DNA of 64,000 nucleotides from G020348185 sp964525045 (GTDB lineage Bacteria; Nitrospirota; Nitrospiria; Nitrospirales; UBA8639). The stretch is from contig CAZGFD010000018.1 of the NCBI GenBank assembly GCA_964525045.1, positions 1 through 64,000 on the forward strand. The letters are read 5' to 3'. Below, one piece after another: positions 46,417 to 55,870 of this stretch (the first letter of the stretch is position 1; every line of letters begins with the position of its first letter). The translations under genes and the position numbers were made by a program. The notes beneath the pieces were generated by a model. That model saw only the letters and a list, made by a program, of their open reading frames with translations, was not told the DNA's origin and did no database searches.

Positions 46417-47796
46417 TTAGAGGAGGCCGATGGCGTGGAGGAGGACGATAAGCACGGCGATGGGGGCAATGAAGCGGATTAAGAGTATCCAAGTTTTATA
46501 AACTTTTGGATTGTTGATATTAAGCTCCGACCGACTCATATCTTGAGTCATAATCCAACCGGCAAACACAGCAATGAGAATCCCCCCGAGAGGGAGCATC
46601 AGATTGGAAGTGAGGAAATCCAAGAAATCGAAAAATGTCATGTTAAACAGGGTCGCCTCAGACCAAATGTTAAAGGAAAAGATCGTTCCCAACCCAAGAA
46701 GCCAGGTGAGGACTCCACACCAAAAGGAAGCAGCGACTCGTGTCATGGCAAATCGTTCAATTAACAACGTCACAGCGGGTTCAATCAAAGAAATGGATGA
46801 GGTCCACGCGGCGACCAGCAGAAGGACAAAAAACAGAACACCAAAAATGAGACCGCCGGTCATTTGGCCAAATGCAACAGGCAGCGTCTGGAAAATCAGG
46901 CTTGGGCCGGCCCCCGGCTCCATTTCATTCGCGAAGACGATCGGGAAAATAGCCATGCCGGCAATAAGGGCTACCGCGGTGTCGGCTCCGGCAATGGCCA
47001 CAGACGTTCCGGCAATCGAGGTGCCTTTCGGCACATAGGACCCATAAATCATTATGGTTCCCATTCCAAGACTGAGGCTGAAAAAGGCCTGCCCCATGGC
47101 GGTGAGCATGCTCGTCCCGGACAATCGGCTGAAGTCGGGAGTGAAGAGAAAGTCCAATCCTTTGGAAAAATAGCCCGTGGTCATGGAATACCCCATGACC
47201 ATCAGGAGTAACACAAATAGGGCCGGCATCAGGAATTGGACGGCTTTTTCAAGACCACTTTTCACGCCTCTTGCCACCACGACCATGGTCAGGACGATGA
47301 AGAAGGAATGCCAGAAAAATACGGTCCAAGGACTGGACACAAAATCTTCAAAAAGTTGTCGAGCTCCTTCAGCAGTGGCTCCATGGAATAGCCCTCCTGC
47401 TGATTTAAACACATACGCAATCGTCCATCCCCCTATGACACTGTAATAGGAAAGGATCAACATTCCGGCTAGCGTCCCGGACCATCCGATGATCTGCCAC
47501 CATTGACTGCTTCCCGTTTCCTCCGCCAACGTTTGCATCGAATTGACTGGAGATTGACGTCCCCGTCGGCCCAACATCACCTCTGCCATCATCATGGGAA
47601 TGCCGAGGGCCGCCACACAGAACATGTACACGAGAACAAAGGCGCTCCCTCCATGTACCCCGGTGAGGTAGGGAAACTTCCAGATATTACCCAGCCCGAC
47701 GGCCGCGCCGGTTGCGGCTAAAATAAACGTCCACCGCGATGACCATTGTCCGTGTATGGATTGGCGCTGGGATGTGTTCACGATTGGCTGGTTCAT
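46417..47796 (-). CDS. Sodium-dependent transporter, SNF/NSS family
   Basis: A 459-residue integral membrane protein of the neurotransmitter:sodium symporter family (LeuT fold) with about 11-12 helices. The first helix motif is RWTFILAATGAAVGLGNIWKFPYL, with the unwound GN region that coordinates sodium and substrate; GGSAFVLVYMFCVAALGIPMMMAEVMLGRRG follows. SLSLGMGTIMIYGSYV and WTSSISLIEP are helices 6 and 8-like. Bacterial members take up amino acids or similar solutes with Na+; substrate not predictable. Single gene. The N-terminal 20 residues are cytoplasmic. Confidence 0.93.
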   Translation of the reverse strand: MNQPIVNTSQRQSIHGQWSSRWTFILAATGAAVGLGNIWKFPYLTGVHGGSAFVLVYMFCVAALGIPMMMAEVMLGRRGRQSPVNSMQTLAEETGSSQWWQIIGWSGTLAGMLILSYYSVIGGWTIAYVFKSAGGLFHGATAEGARQLFEDFVSSPWTVFFWHSFFIVLTMVVVARGVKSGLEKAVQFLMPALFVLLLMVMGYSMTTGYFSKGLDFLFTPDFSRLSGTSMLTAMGQAFFSLSLGMGTIMIYGSYVPKGTSIAGTSVAIAGADTAVALIAGMAIFPIVFANEMEPGAGPSLIFQTLPVAFGQMTGGLIFGVLFFVLLLVAAWTSSISLIEPAVTLLIERFAMTRVAASFWCGVLTWLLGLGTIFSFNIWSEATLFNMTFFDFLDFLTSNLMLPLGGILIAVFAGWIMTQDMSRSELNINNPKVYKTWILLIRFIAPIAVLIVLLHAIGLL

Positions 47797-47918
47797 TTTG
47801 AGGGAGGCGAGGCGGAGTGTAGCGCTAAGGCAGCAGTGGGTTCAAGAGGATTCTCTCATTGTTTAATTTCTCACGTTCTAAGGTCAATGTTACAGTAATA
47901 GATTCTCGGTTTGTTGAA

Positions 47919-47947
47919 CCTAAAACCTGAAACCTGAAACCTGAAAT
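47919..47947. repeat. Heptamer CCTGAAA run
   Basis: Three to four consecutive units of ACCTGAA(A). Similar runs, direct or inverted (TTTCAGG, TTTCGGG), occur at 46170-46192, 51549-51562, 60150-60170, 60898-60925, 62661-62735 and 62995-63023, always between genes. They may be replication-slippage or fragments of a wider repeat family. Confidence 0.6.
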
Positions 47948-48089
47948 TACCTCTTGAGATACACCAACAGCCACACTATAGTGATGGATCGTTCCTCATT
48001 TGGATCTTCGCGGAAGGGCATGATGTCATCTTCACTTTCACCCCTCTCCCGACCCCCTCTCAAAAGGGGCAAGGGAGACTGAAGGAACT

Positions 48090-49580
48090 GTGAACACGGA
48101 ATCACGAGACCGACGGATCATTGCTCTAGCTCCTATGCAACCGGAGAAATCCGCCTACGCATTGGCGCGTTATAGCCGATCGCCGGATTCTATTGAAGAG
48201 AGCTTGCGATGGGTGCATTCCCATTCCTCAGAAAAATTCTGGGAACAGTTTTATTTTGCTTATGGGCATGGTTCGATTGCTGATTTGGGTCACGTCACCC
48301 TTTGTTTCGAAAATATTTCAGAGTTAGCCGCCATTCGGGTAGAAGATGAACCGCTATGGGATGGACAAGCCAAATCAAGCCGATATCAAAATTTTGTGGC
48401 CTCGGGGTGCTTTGTTCCTCGAAGCATTCAGAATTCCGAGACCGAGGGAGTGTATCAGGGAATTCTGGGCAGCCTGTTTAACATCTACTCTGAATTCAAA
48501 GGCCCAATACACCACACTCTTTCTGAACGCGATCCGCGCCCAGATTCCATGTCTCAGGCTCAGTATGACCGAACCATCGCCGCAAGGACTTTCGATGTCA
48601 CCCGATATCTTCTCCCCTTAGCCGTCAAGACCAATGTCGGGCAGGTCGTGAGTATTCGGACTCTTGAAAAACAAATTACGCGATTGCTGTCGTCACAATT
48701 GCCCGAGCTTCGTGCCATAGGGGAGGAGTTGAAGGAGGCTTGTGCCAAACCTCCCTCCCAGGTGTGGGCCGAATTAGAGAGGCACGATCATACTCCCGGT
48801 GAACCCTTGGCACCGACCTTGGCACGGTATGCTGGTGCCAGTACGTATCAATCTGAAGTGTATCGGGATCTGCTGCGTCACGCGAAGGAAATTTTCCAAC
48901 GGACCGGGCTCGATCAGCCTAGTCAATGGATTGGCCAGACAGACCCGGTCGATCTAGTTCCCACTCATCATCCCCTTGATGAAATCGTCACCACTCTTTT
49001 GTATCGGGTCAGCCATGCACCCTATCGAGTGCTGTTGCAATTGGTGCAATCCTGGACAGAAAAGGAAAAGCAGGATCTGATCGATGTCGCCCTTCGGCAA
49101 CGCGGCCAGTACGATGAGTTAATCAAAGAATTTCGATCCGGGTATGCCTTCATCTTTGACATTCTGATGGATATCGGGGGATGGCGAGATATGCACCGGC
49201 ACCGTCGGTGTCAACAGGTCCAGCAGAATTTCACGACCCTGCATGGGTACGAGGTCCCGCCGGTACTGCGTGAGGCCGGAGTGGAAAACGCCTATCGACA
49301 GGCGATGGATGCCGTCAGGCGGGATATTGAAACGCTTCGAGGCCAAAATCAGGAAGCGGCTTTGTATGCCATTCCCTTCGGATTCAAGGTACGATGTCTT
49401 TTTAAAATGGATTTTGCGGAGGTGGAATACGTCTCCCAATTACGATCCGGCGTTAAGGGTCATTGGTCCTACCGGACCATCGCCTGGTTAATGAAGCAAA
49501 AAATCGCGGAGCGGCATCCCTATTTGGGTGAACAGATTCATGCCACCCCTCCTGATATTGAGGATTCCCTGACCCGGTAA
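48090..49580 (+). CDS. Double-domain ThyX-like protein (FAD-dependent thymidylate synthase family)
   Basis: A 496-residue protein twice the usual ThyX length (about 220-250). The N-terminal half has a ThyX-like core (HGSIADLGHVTLCFENIS, then QAKSSRYQNF, i.e. the SxRY end of the ThyX motif at 96-99, and LLPLAVKTNVGQVVSIRTLEKQITRLL) but lacks RHR. The C-terminal half has RHR at 370-372 (MHRHRRCQQVQQNF) but lacks SxRY. The ThyX motif RHRxxSxxxxSxRY is therefore divided between two halves. ThyX makes dTMP from dUMP with FAD; whether this protein does so is uncertain. It starts with GTG after GAAGGA. Confidence 0.78.
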   Translation: MNTESRDRRIIALAPMQPEKSAYALARYSRSPDSIEESLRWVHSHSSEKFWEQFYFAYGHGSIADLGHVTLCFENISELAAIRVEDEPLWDGQAKSSRYQNFVASGCFVPRSIQNSETEGVYQGILGSLFNIYSEFKGPIHHTLSERDPRPDSMSQAQYDRTIAARTFDVTRYLLPLAVKTNVGQVVSIRTLEKQITRLLSSQLPELRAIGEELKEACAKPPSQVWAELERHDHTPGEPLAPTLARYAGASTYQSEVYRDLLRHAKEIFQRTGLDQPSQWIGQTDPVDLVPTHHPLDEIVTTLLYRVSHAPYRVLLQLVQSWTEKEKQDLIDVALRQRGQYDELIKEFRSGYAFIFDILMDIGGWRDMHRHRRCQQVQQNFTTLHGYEVPPVLREAGVENAYRQAMDAVRRDIETLRGQNQEAALYAIPFGFKVRCLFKMDFAEVEYVSQLRSGVKGHWSYRTIAWLMKQKIAERHPYLGEQIHATPPDIEDSLTR

Positions 49581-49639
49581 AACCGGGTGCCAAAAGTTCC
49601 TGGTGTTGATTTGATGATATTGGGTCCTTTTTGATTTAA

Positions 49640-49747
49640 CCTCCAACAACCAACAAGAAATGTCGAATCAAGGGGGGCAAAGAGTGGCTTTTCTCGCTTC
49701 GTTGGACATTCATTATTCTTTATTCGATGTTCGATATTCGATATTTC
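49640..49747. repeat. Palindromic intergenic repeat, copy 1
   Basis: Partly self-complementary AT-rich sequence containing GAAATGTCGAATCA, GAGTGGCTTTT and, at the right, GATGTTCGATATTCGATATTTC. It is related to copies at 50892-50994 and 63123-63258. It has no coding capacity. Confidence 0.6.
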
Positions 49748-49851
49748 CCCTATTACCTTCATAAAATGCCATCAAGTATCCGGTTGCGTATAGTCACCAA
49801 TAAGTTTGTTACTTTTGGGTTTGAGCTCTTCATGGGAAGGAATTACATCAT

Positions 49852-50874
49852 ATGAGTCGTGATGAGGTCATCACTGAAGCCATCCGGAATAGAGATTGGG
49901 TCCTGCTGGAAAAGGAAGCCCTTCGTTGGGCAGAGTCCCCGGACGCCCAACCAACAGCCTTTTTTCTGTTGAACGTGCTGTATTTACTAAAAGGAGATTT
50001 TCGCCAAGCCTGGCAAATGCATGAAAAGTCATTGAAAGAAACTACGGATATAGATGTCGTTCGAGAATGGATTGATCGTATTCACAATCAATATCCCCAG
50101 GATGGCGCCGTGAAACTCGTGATAGGCCTGTTCCTTGCTCAGTCCGGACAATCGGAACAATCCATATCGTGCTATGAAACAGCCACCAAATTGATCCCTG
50201 ATTCCCCCTACCCTTACTTTTTTTTAGCGCAAATTTACCAACGGATGAATCGCACAGACCAGGCGATCAAAACATACAGGGAAGCGGTGAAGCGGGATCC
50301 CGGTTATGTTGCGGCCCGGCTGAATCTGGGTGTGTTGTACCAAGAGCAAAACCGACTGGAGATGGCCATTCCCCAGTATCGGGAAGTATTGAAACTGTAT
50401 CCGGATTATGTATTAGCCCATACCAATCTGGCCTGTGCCTTGGCCGAACAGGGAAAGATCGAGGCGGCGATTCTCGAGTACAAAAAGGCCTTGGAGATCA
50501 ATCCCAATGATCCCGAGATCCATTTTGCGCTGGGCGGAATTTATGATACGAAAGGGCGGAAAGACTTGGCGAAACGGGAATATGATGAGGCGTTACAATT
50601 GGATCCTGACTTTTCTCCAGCCGCAACTGAGATTGGCTGGTTTCACATTGAAAAAGGACAAATTGATTCCGCCCTGGACTTTTTCAGTCAAGCTCTCAAA
50701 GTGAATCCCAATGATGCCAGTGCAACGTTTGGAGTGGGCCGTGTGTATGATGAAAAGCGGAAAGGATCCCTTGCAGCCGAACATTACCACCGCGCCCTGC
50801 AGTTGGAAACCGACCCCGATCGCAAGACCCGTATTATGAATTTTATTGATAAAGTGGGAGGATACCAGGGGTAG
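49852..50874 (+). CDS. TPR-repeat protein
   Basis: A 340-residue soluble protein of about seven to eight tetratricopeptide repeats, for example DSPYPYFFLAQIYQRMNRTDQAIKTYREAVKRDPGYVAARLNLGVLYQEQNRLEMAIPQYREVLKLYPDY. Consensus positions (W/L-G-Y-A-F-A-P) are clear from residue ~95 to the end. No signal peptide or extra domain. TPR proteins are scaffolds for protein-protein contacts; partners are unknown. AAGGA precedes the ATG by about 11 bases. It lies between two repeat copies and has no operon partner. Confidence 0.88.
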   Translation: MSRDEVITEAIRNRDWVLLEKEALRWAESPDAQPTAFFLLNVLYLLKGDFRQAWQMHEKSLKETTDIDVVREWIDRIHNQYPQDGAVKLVIGLFLAQSGQSEQSISCYETATKLIPDSPYPYFFLAQIYQRMNRTDQAIKTYREAVKRDPGYVAARLNLGVLYQEQNRLEMAIPQYREVLKLYPDYVLAHTNLACALAEQGKIEAAILEYKKALEINPNDPEIHFALGGIYDTKGRKDLAKREYDEALQLDPDFSPAATEIGWFHIEKGQIDSALDFFSQALKVNPNDASATFGVGRVYDEKRKGSLAAEHYHRALQLETDPDRKTRIMNFIDKVGGYQG

Positions 50875-50891
50875 CTGATATCGGAGGGAAG

Positions 50892-50994
50892 GAAATATCC
50901 AATATCGAATTATGAATGTTGAATCATGAAGTGTAAGGAGTGGCTTTTGTCTTTTCCTTCGAAATTGGTTATTCCTTGTTCGATATTGGACATT
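50892..50994. repeat. Palindromic intergenic repeat, copy 2
   Basis: About 103 bases. The left end GAAATATCCAATATCGAA and the right end TTCGATATTGGACATT are inverted repeats; GAATCATGAAGTGTAAGGAGTGG is the central part, shared with copy 3. It follows the TPR gene. Confidence 0.65.
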
Positions 50995-51027
50995 GTTTTC
51001 ATAGAGATGCCTTTCCCCAAAAACACG

Positions 51028-51297
51028 TTATAGCCCTTTGAGGAATTGCTGGAGAGTCGAGATCTGGCTAACCGAATCCCCTCCATCGTTCAATTCAGCT
51101 TGAATCATTTCCCTCAAATAGCTGGAATACCCTACCTTATCCAATAGGGTTGAGAGAAAACGGTCGGGGGTGTCGGCCAGATGCTCCTTGAGGATTTCAA
51201 CAATATCGTCGCTGACGGGGACAAACGCCTGACCGACATGAAGGATTAATTTATAATAATCACCTTCCCTTCGAGATTCGAAACGGAGTCCTTTCAT
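51028..51297 (-). CDS. Small hypothetical protein, 89 residues
   Basis: A small soluble protein (MKGLRFESRREGDYYKLILHVG...) with a beta-like start and two helices (VSDDIVEILKEHLADTP; FLSTLLDKVGYSSYLREMIQAELNDGG). No family recognised. A GAGGGACAGG stretch precedes the ATG. It is divergent from serC, whose promoter region (51298-51593) is shared. Confidence 0.62.
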   Translation of the reverse strand: MKGLRFESRREGDYYKLILHVGQAFVPVSDDIVEILKEHLADTPDRFLSTLLDKVGYSSYLREMIQAELNDGGDSVSQISTLQQFLKGL

Positions 51298-51593
51298 TCC
51301 TGTCCCTCATTGGGTTTTAAATATATTTTTGCTGATAACGTTGCGCATTCTAGGTTATCATTAATGGGAAGACAAGTTGTCCGGTTTCTCGTCTTGACTG
51401 ACCAAAAGCCCTGTGTTAGCGTAGCCTTCCTCTTTGTACGTTTTCGCACAGAGATTCATCCAGTTTTCGTTCAAAGACATACGAAGACTGGTGCAAGCCA
51501 AATAAGTGCCAGGGGTCAGGCTAGGAGGCCAAACGTCTCCCCTCTTGATACTTGAAACCTGAAACAATTTTTAACTTCGATTGGGAGAAATGC

Positions 51594-52676
51594 ATGTCTC
51601 GGGTGTATAACTTCAGTGCCGGCCCAGCCATGTTGCCGGAAGCGGTATTAAAACAGGCTCAAGCCGAATTGCCGGATTGGCATGGAGCCGGTGCGTCCAT
51701 TATGGAGGTGAGTCACCGCGGGAAAGAGTTTGTTTCGGTGGCCTCCGAGGCGGAGCAAGACCTTCGGGACCTCTTGGAAGTACCCAAGAACTATAAGGTG
51801 CTCTTCTTACAAGGGGGAGCCACTACCCAGTTTGCCGCCATTCCCATGAATATTTTACGGGGGAAAAATCAAGCGGATTACATTTTGACGGGTTCGTGGG
51901 GCAAAAAAGCGATAAGTGAAGCCAAGAAATACTGTACAGTGAACGTGGCCGCTTCTTCGGCCGACAATAATTTCTTCAGTATTCCACCAGCGGACAGTTG
52001 GGATTTACGTGCGGATGCGGCCTACGTGCATTACACGCCCAACGAGACCATTGGGGGGGTGGAGTTTCACTGGGTACCCGATACGGCTGACGTGCCATTA
52101 GTGGCTGACTTTTCCTCTACCCTCCTCTCCCGACCTATTGACGTGAGTCGGTTCGGGATCATCTATGCAGGGGCACAAAAAAATATTGGTCCAGCCGGGG
52201 TCACGGTGGTGATTGTCCGTGATGATCTCATTGGCAAACCACTCCCTATGACTCCGAGTGTGTATGATTATGCCCAACAAGCCGAAGCCGATTCTATGCT
52301 TAATACTCCACCCACCTATGCCATATATATTGCCGGACTGGTATTTAAATGGTTAAAGGAACAGGGTGGTCTTTCAGCGATGAAAACGATCAATGAACGT
52401 AAGGCCAACAAGCTGTATACAGCCATCGATAATTCAAATTTTTATAGTAACCCGGTAGAGCCGGCTTCTCGGTCTTGGATGAATGTTCCGTTTGTCCTGG
52501 CCAATGCTGATTTGGATAAGGATTTTCTCGCGGAAGCGAAAGAGGCGGGATTGACGACTCTGAAAGGCCATCGTTCGGTTGGTGGGATGCGTGCCAGTAT
52601 TTACAACGCCATGCCGGAAGCCGGGGTGGACGCATTAATCGATTTTATGGCCGATTTCGAAAAACGCCGCGCGTAG
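51594..52676 (+). CDS. serC: Phosphoserine aminotransferase
   Basis: A 360-residue PLP enzyme that converts 3-phosphohydroxypyruvate and glutamate to phosphoserine, the second step of serine synthesis (also used in pyridoxine synthesis). Typical features: start RVYNFSAGPAMLP, ASIMEVSHRGKEF, LFLQGGATTQFAAIPMN, and PLP-lysine in GIIYAGAQKNIGPAGVTVVI; end LKGHRSVGGMRASIYNAMPEAGVDALIDFM. ATG 51594 is chosen over an upstream in-frame start because GGGAG ends 7 bases before it. The next gene is serA, 18 bases downstream, making a serine operon. Confidence 0.96.
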   Translation: MSRVYNFSAGPAMLPEAVLKQAQAELPDWHGAGASIMEVSHRGKEFVSVASEAEQDLRDLLEVPKNYKVLFLQGGATTQFAAIPMNILRGKNQADYILTGSWGKKAISEAKKYCTVNVAASSADNNFFSIPPADSWDLRADAAYVHYTPNETIGGVEFHWVPDTADVPLVADFSSTLLSRPIDVSRFGIIYAGAQKNIGPAGVTVVIVRDDLIGKPLPMTPSVYDYAQQAEADSMLNTPPTYAIYIAGLVFKWLKEQGGLSAMKTINERKANKLYTAIDNSNFYSNPVEPASRSWMNVPFVLANADLDKDFLAEAKEAGLTTLKGHRSVGGMRASIYNAMPEAGVDALIDFMADFEKRRA

Positions 52677-52694
52677 AGGACGCAAAAGAATCTT

Positions 52695-54284
52695 ATGAAT
52701 ATTTTAGTCAGCGATAAGTTATCAACTCGGGGGGTTGAGGTTTTGGAGCGGGCGGGATTCACCGTCACCGTGAATACTAAGCTTTCAAAAGAGGAATTAC
52801 TGGAAGAGATTAAAAAGTACGAAGGTCTCATTGTCCGGTCAGGGACGAAAGTGACCAAAGAGGTCATCGAGGCCGGAAGCCGACTTCGGATCATTGGTCG
52901 GGCTGGGACGGGCTTAGATAATGTTGATTCCGAGGCCGCCACCCGCCGGGGCATCATCGTGATGAATACCCCGGGCGGGAATACGATTACGACAGCAGAG
53001 CACACCATTGCAATGATCGTCGCCATGAGCCGAAGGATTCCTCAGGCCACTGCCTCCATGAAGGCCCAAAAATGGGAAAAAAATCGATTTATGGGGGTCG
53101 AGTTGTACAATAAGACGCTCGGCTTGGTCGGATTAGGACAAATCGGGACGTACGTGACCAAATTGGCTCAGGGTCTCTCCATGAATGTGATTGGGTATGA
53201 CCCATATTTAGCTCCGGACCGGGCCAGGCAATTAGGGATTGAGGTCGTTGAATTGGCTGAACTTTTTCAACGCGCCGATATCATATCCGTCCATACGCCC
53301 CTGACAAATGAAACGCGAGGGATCATCAATGCTGAAACCATTCGTCAAATGAAGGATGGCGTGATGATTGTGAATTGTGCGAGGGGTGGGATTATCAACG
53401 AACAGGATTTGTGTGAAGGGTTGAAATCTCAGAAAATTCTGGCCGCCGCCTTTGACGTCTTTGAACAAGAACCGGTGCAAAAGGACAACCCATTGATTGA
53501 GCTTGATAATTTCATTTGCACACCCCATATTGGGGCATCGACGGAAGAAGCTCAGGAAAATGTGGCGGTAAGCATTGCGGAACAATTCGTCGATTATTTC
53601 AAACGAGGGCTCGCACGGGGTGCCGTGAACGTTCCATCTGTCTCCCCTGAAGTGCTTCCCAACCTGCAACCCTATTTAACGTTGGCCGAGCGAATGGGGT
53701 CGTTTCAGGCCCAACTTCTTGATGGCGGGCTCAAGTCAGTGACCGTGGAGTATTTCGGAGAAGTCACCGGATTGACCGTGGCACCCTTGACCATTGCCGT
53801 CCTGAAGGGTTTGCTGAGCCCAATCCTGGAAGATGTCATTAATTATGTGAATGCGCCCCTCATTGCCAAAGACCGGGGAATCGAGGTGAAGGAAGTTAAA
53901 AGCAGCGATGCCGGGGACTTTACCAGCCTGATACGGATCAAGGTCGAAGCAGGACAGAAGAGTTTTTCGCTAGCTGGAACATTGTTTCATCGACAAGAAC
54001 CCCGAATCGTGGAGATCAACCAATTTCAAGTAGAGGTTGTCTCCGAGGGCCAAATGCTCCTAATCGATAACCAGGACCAGCCCGGTGTGATCGGACGAGT
54101 CGGCCAAATTCTTGGAAAGGAGGGCGTGAACATTGCCCGAATGCAATGTTCGCGGTGCGAACGCGGTGGACAAGCCCTCCTCATCCTTGGGTTGGACTCC
54201 CCCCCATCAGCTCAAGTTCTCGAAACGATCAAGGGCGAGAAGGGGGTCCTTTCTGTCAGACTGGTAGATCTTTCAAAAAGTTAA
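52695..54284 (+). CDS. serA: D-3-phosphoglycerate dehydrogenase, long form with ACT domain
   Basis: A 529-residue enzyme oxidising 3-phosphoglycerate to 3-phosphohydroxypyruvate with NAD+. NAD-binding motif is LGLVGLGQIGTYVTKLAQGL; catalytic Arg, Glu and His lie in NCARGGIINEQDL, FEQEPV and CTPHIGAST. After the catalytic domains come the ASB-like intervening domain (about 320-450) and a C-terminal ACT domain (MLLIDNQDQPGVIGRVGQILGKEGVNIARMQCSR), which usually binds serine for feedback inhibition. The substrate-binding loop RSGTKVTKEVIEAG is present. Co-transcribed with serC. Confidence 0.97.
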   Translation: MNILVSDKLSTRGVEVLERAGFTVTVNTKLSKEELLEEIKKYEGLIVRSGTKVTKEVIEAGSRLRIIGRAGTGLDNVDSEAATRRGIIVMNTPGGNTITTAEHTIAMIVAMSRRIPQATASMKAQKWEKNRFMGVELYNKTLGLVGLGQIGTYVTKLAQGLSMNVIGYDPYLAPDRARQLGIEVVELAELFQRADIISVHTPLTNETRGIINAETIRQMKDGVMIVNCARGGIINEQDLCEGLKSQKILAAAFDVFEQEPVQKDNPLIELDNFICTPHIGASTEEAQENVAVSIAEQFVDYFKRGLARGAVNVPSVSPEVLPNLQPYLTLAERMGSFQAQLLDGGLKSVTVEYFGEVTGLTVAPLTIAVLKGLLSPILEDVINYVNAPLIAKDRGIEVKEVKSSDAGDFTSLIRIKVEAGQKSFSLAGTLFHRQEPRIVEINQFQVEVVSEGQMLLIDNQDQPGVIGRVGQILGKEGVNIARMQCSRCERGGQALLILGLDSPPSAQVLETIKGEKGVLSVRLVDLSKS

Positions 54285-54544
54285 AGAAAGGTCACAGGGG
54301 TAAATAAAGTCGAAGCGGTCCAAAGATCTACGATACGGTTGCGACACATTATCCTAACGCCTTTTATTCCCTTGGACTCCTTTCAACCTCTTTGACTCCT
54401 TCGGCGTTTTGGCTCTTTGACCCCCTATTCTCAAAAACCTGAACCTATCTTCATGCGGCCTTTCCTACTTCCTGAGATCCCATCCAAACTCAATTCTCAG
54501 GCTGCCTTTGTGTAGGACGAGTCGACCGTCGGACCTGTTAAGCC

Positions 54545-55870
54545 ATGAAACCGGCACGCTCCCTCATTCCCATTGGAACGGCCACTCTGTTACCCGATAC
54601 GGCCCGAAGAGTGCGAAGACTGGAAGACCAACTTCTTGCTCATCTGGCCGGTTGGGGTTATCGGGAGATCATCCTTCCTACCTTCGAATACCTTGATGTC
54701 CTTTCCGTAGGATTAGCTCCGGAAGTTCTCGAAAAGTGTTATAAATTTGCTGATTGGACAACCGGGCGAATTCTGGTTCTTCGTCCGGATGTCACGGCCC
54801 AAATCGCCAGAATCGTCGCCATGGATATGGGGGGACTGGGATTACCCCTGCGACTTTCCTATCGAACAACCGTCTTTCGGTACGAGCCTGAACATGCTGG
54901 AAGAGAACGAGAAGTCTTTCAGGTGGGAGTCGAACTTATTGGCGCCGATGATCCTCACTTGGATGCAGAAATTATTACCTTATTGATTGAATCCTTGAAG
55001 CACATCGGCCTCCCGGATTTTAAGGTGTCTCTCGGCCATGTAGGATTTTACAAAGTGCTGTTGGAACGGACCTGCATGTCGGAATCGGCACGAAAGGAAG
55101 CAGAATTTGCAGCAGCCCACAAGGATCTTCCTCGTCTGGAACAGGTGATGTCGCATGAAGGAGTGCCTCGGAAAAACGCTCGTGTGATACTTGAGGCTGC
55201 GGGCCGGTATGGCCAAGACGACGTGTTAGAATGGGGGAGAAAAGCCGCTGGACGTGACTCCGCCCTGAAGAAACCCCTCGATCGTTTGGCCAAAGTGTAT
55301 GAACTCCTTGAACTCACGGGAGTGAAGGATCATATTCTCATCGACCTTGGTGAGTTTCGCGGGTTCGATTATTACGACGGAGTCGTGTTTGATGTGTTTA
55401 CCGCCACCCTGGGATACGAACTCGGGGGAGGCGGACGATACGATCATTTACTTGGAAAGTTTGGTCGGAGTCTCCCCTCTACGGGTTTTGCCTTGGATAT
55501 GGACCGGGTCTTTGCTGCGTTGGACCAACGCGAGTCTCGAACCGCTGACGTGAAACCGCCGGTTCTCCTTGTCGGCCCACAAAAGCTGTATAGTCAAACC
55601 TTCCGGCTTGCGGAGCGGTTACGCAAACTTGGCGTCCACGTCATTCAAGAAACCATCCAATGTGACCCCAGTCAGTATATCCGGCATGCCCGTGAGCGCG
55701 GTCGAAGTCTGGCAACCTCAACCGTCATTCTTTTAGGCGCACCGGGTCTGTCGAAGGAGGTGGTCCAAATCCTCGACTGTTCCTCAACACGAACACGGCC
55801 TAAGATTTCTCAAGTGCCTATTCAAGAATTGCCGGCCATGATGAAGGCACCATCTTATGCCAATCTCTGA
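54545..55870 (+). CDS. hisZ: ATP phosphoribosyltransferase regulatory subunit HisZ
   Basis: A 441-residue class II histidyl-tRNA-synthetase-like protein. HisZ lacks tRNA-charging activity and forms a complex with short HisG for the first step of histidine synthesis. The catalytic-core motifs are LVLRPDVTAQIARIVA, RTTVFRYEPEHAGREREVFQVGVELIGAD and YELGGGGRYDHLLGKFGRSLPSTGFALDMDRV. A C-terminal extension (about 335-441) resembles an anticodon-binding domain (VLLVGPQKLYSQTFRLAERLRKLGVHVIQET). HisG is not in the window. The gene overlaps dnaB by 14 bases. The left spacer 54285-54544 holds no gene. Confidence 0.93.
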   Translation: MKPARSLIPIGTATLLPDTARRVRRLEDQLLAHLAGWGYREIILPTFEYLDVLSVGLAPEVLEKCYKFADWTTGRILVLRPDVTAQIARIVAMDMGGLGLPLRLSYRTTVFRYEPEHAGREREVFQVGVELIGADDPHLDAEIITLLIESLKHIGLPDFKVSLGHVGFYKVLLERTCMSESARKEAEFAAAHKDLPRLEQVMSHEGVPRKNARVILEAAGRYGQDDVLEWGRKAAGRDSALKKPLDRLAKVYELLELTGVKDHILIDLGEFRGFDYYDGVVFDVFTATLGYELGGGGRYDHLLGKFGRSLPSTGFALDMDRVFAALDQRESRTADVKPPVLLVGPQKLYSQTFRLAERLRKLGVHVIQETIQCDPSQYIRHARERGRSLATSTVILLGAPGLSKEVVQILDCSSTRTRPKISQVPIQELPAMMKAPSYANL

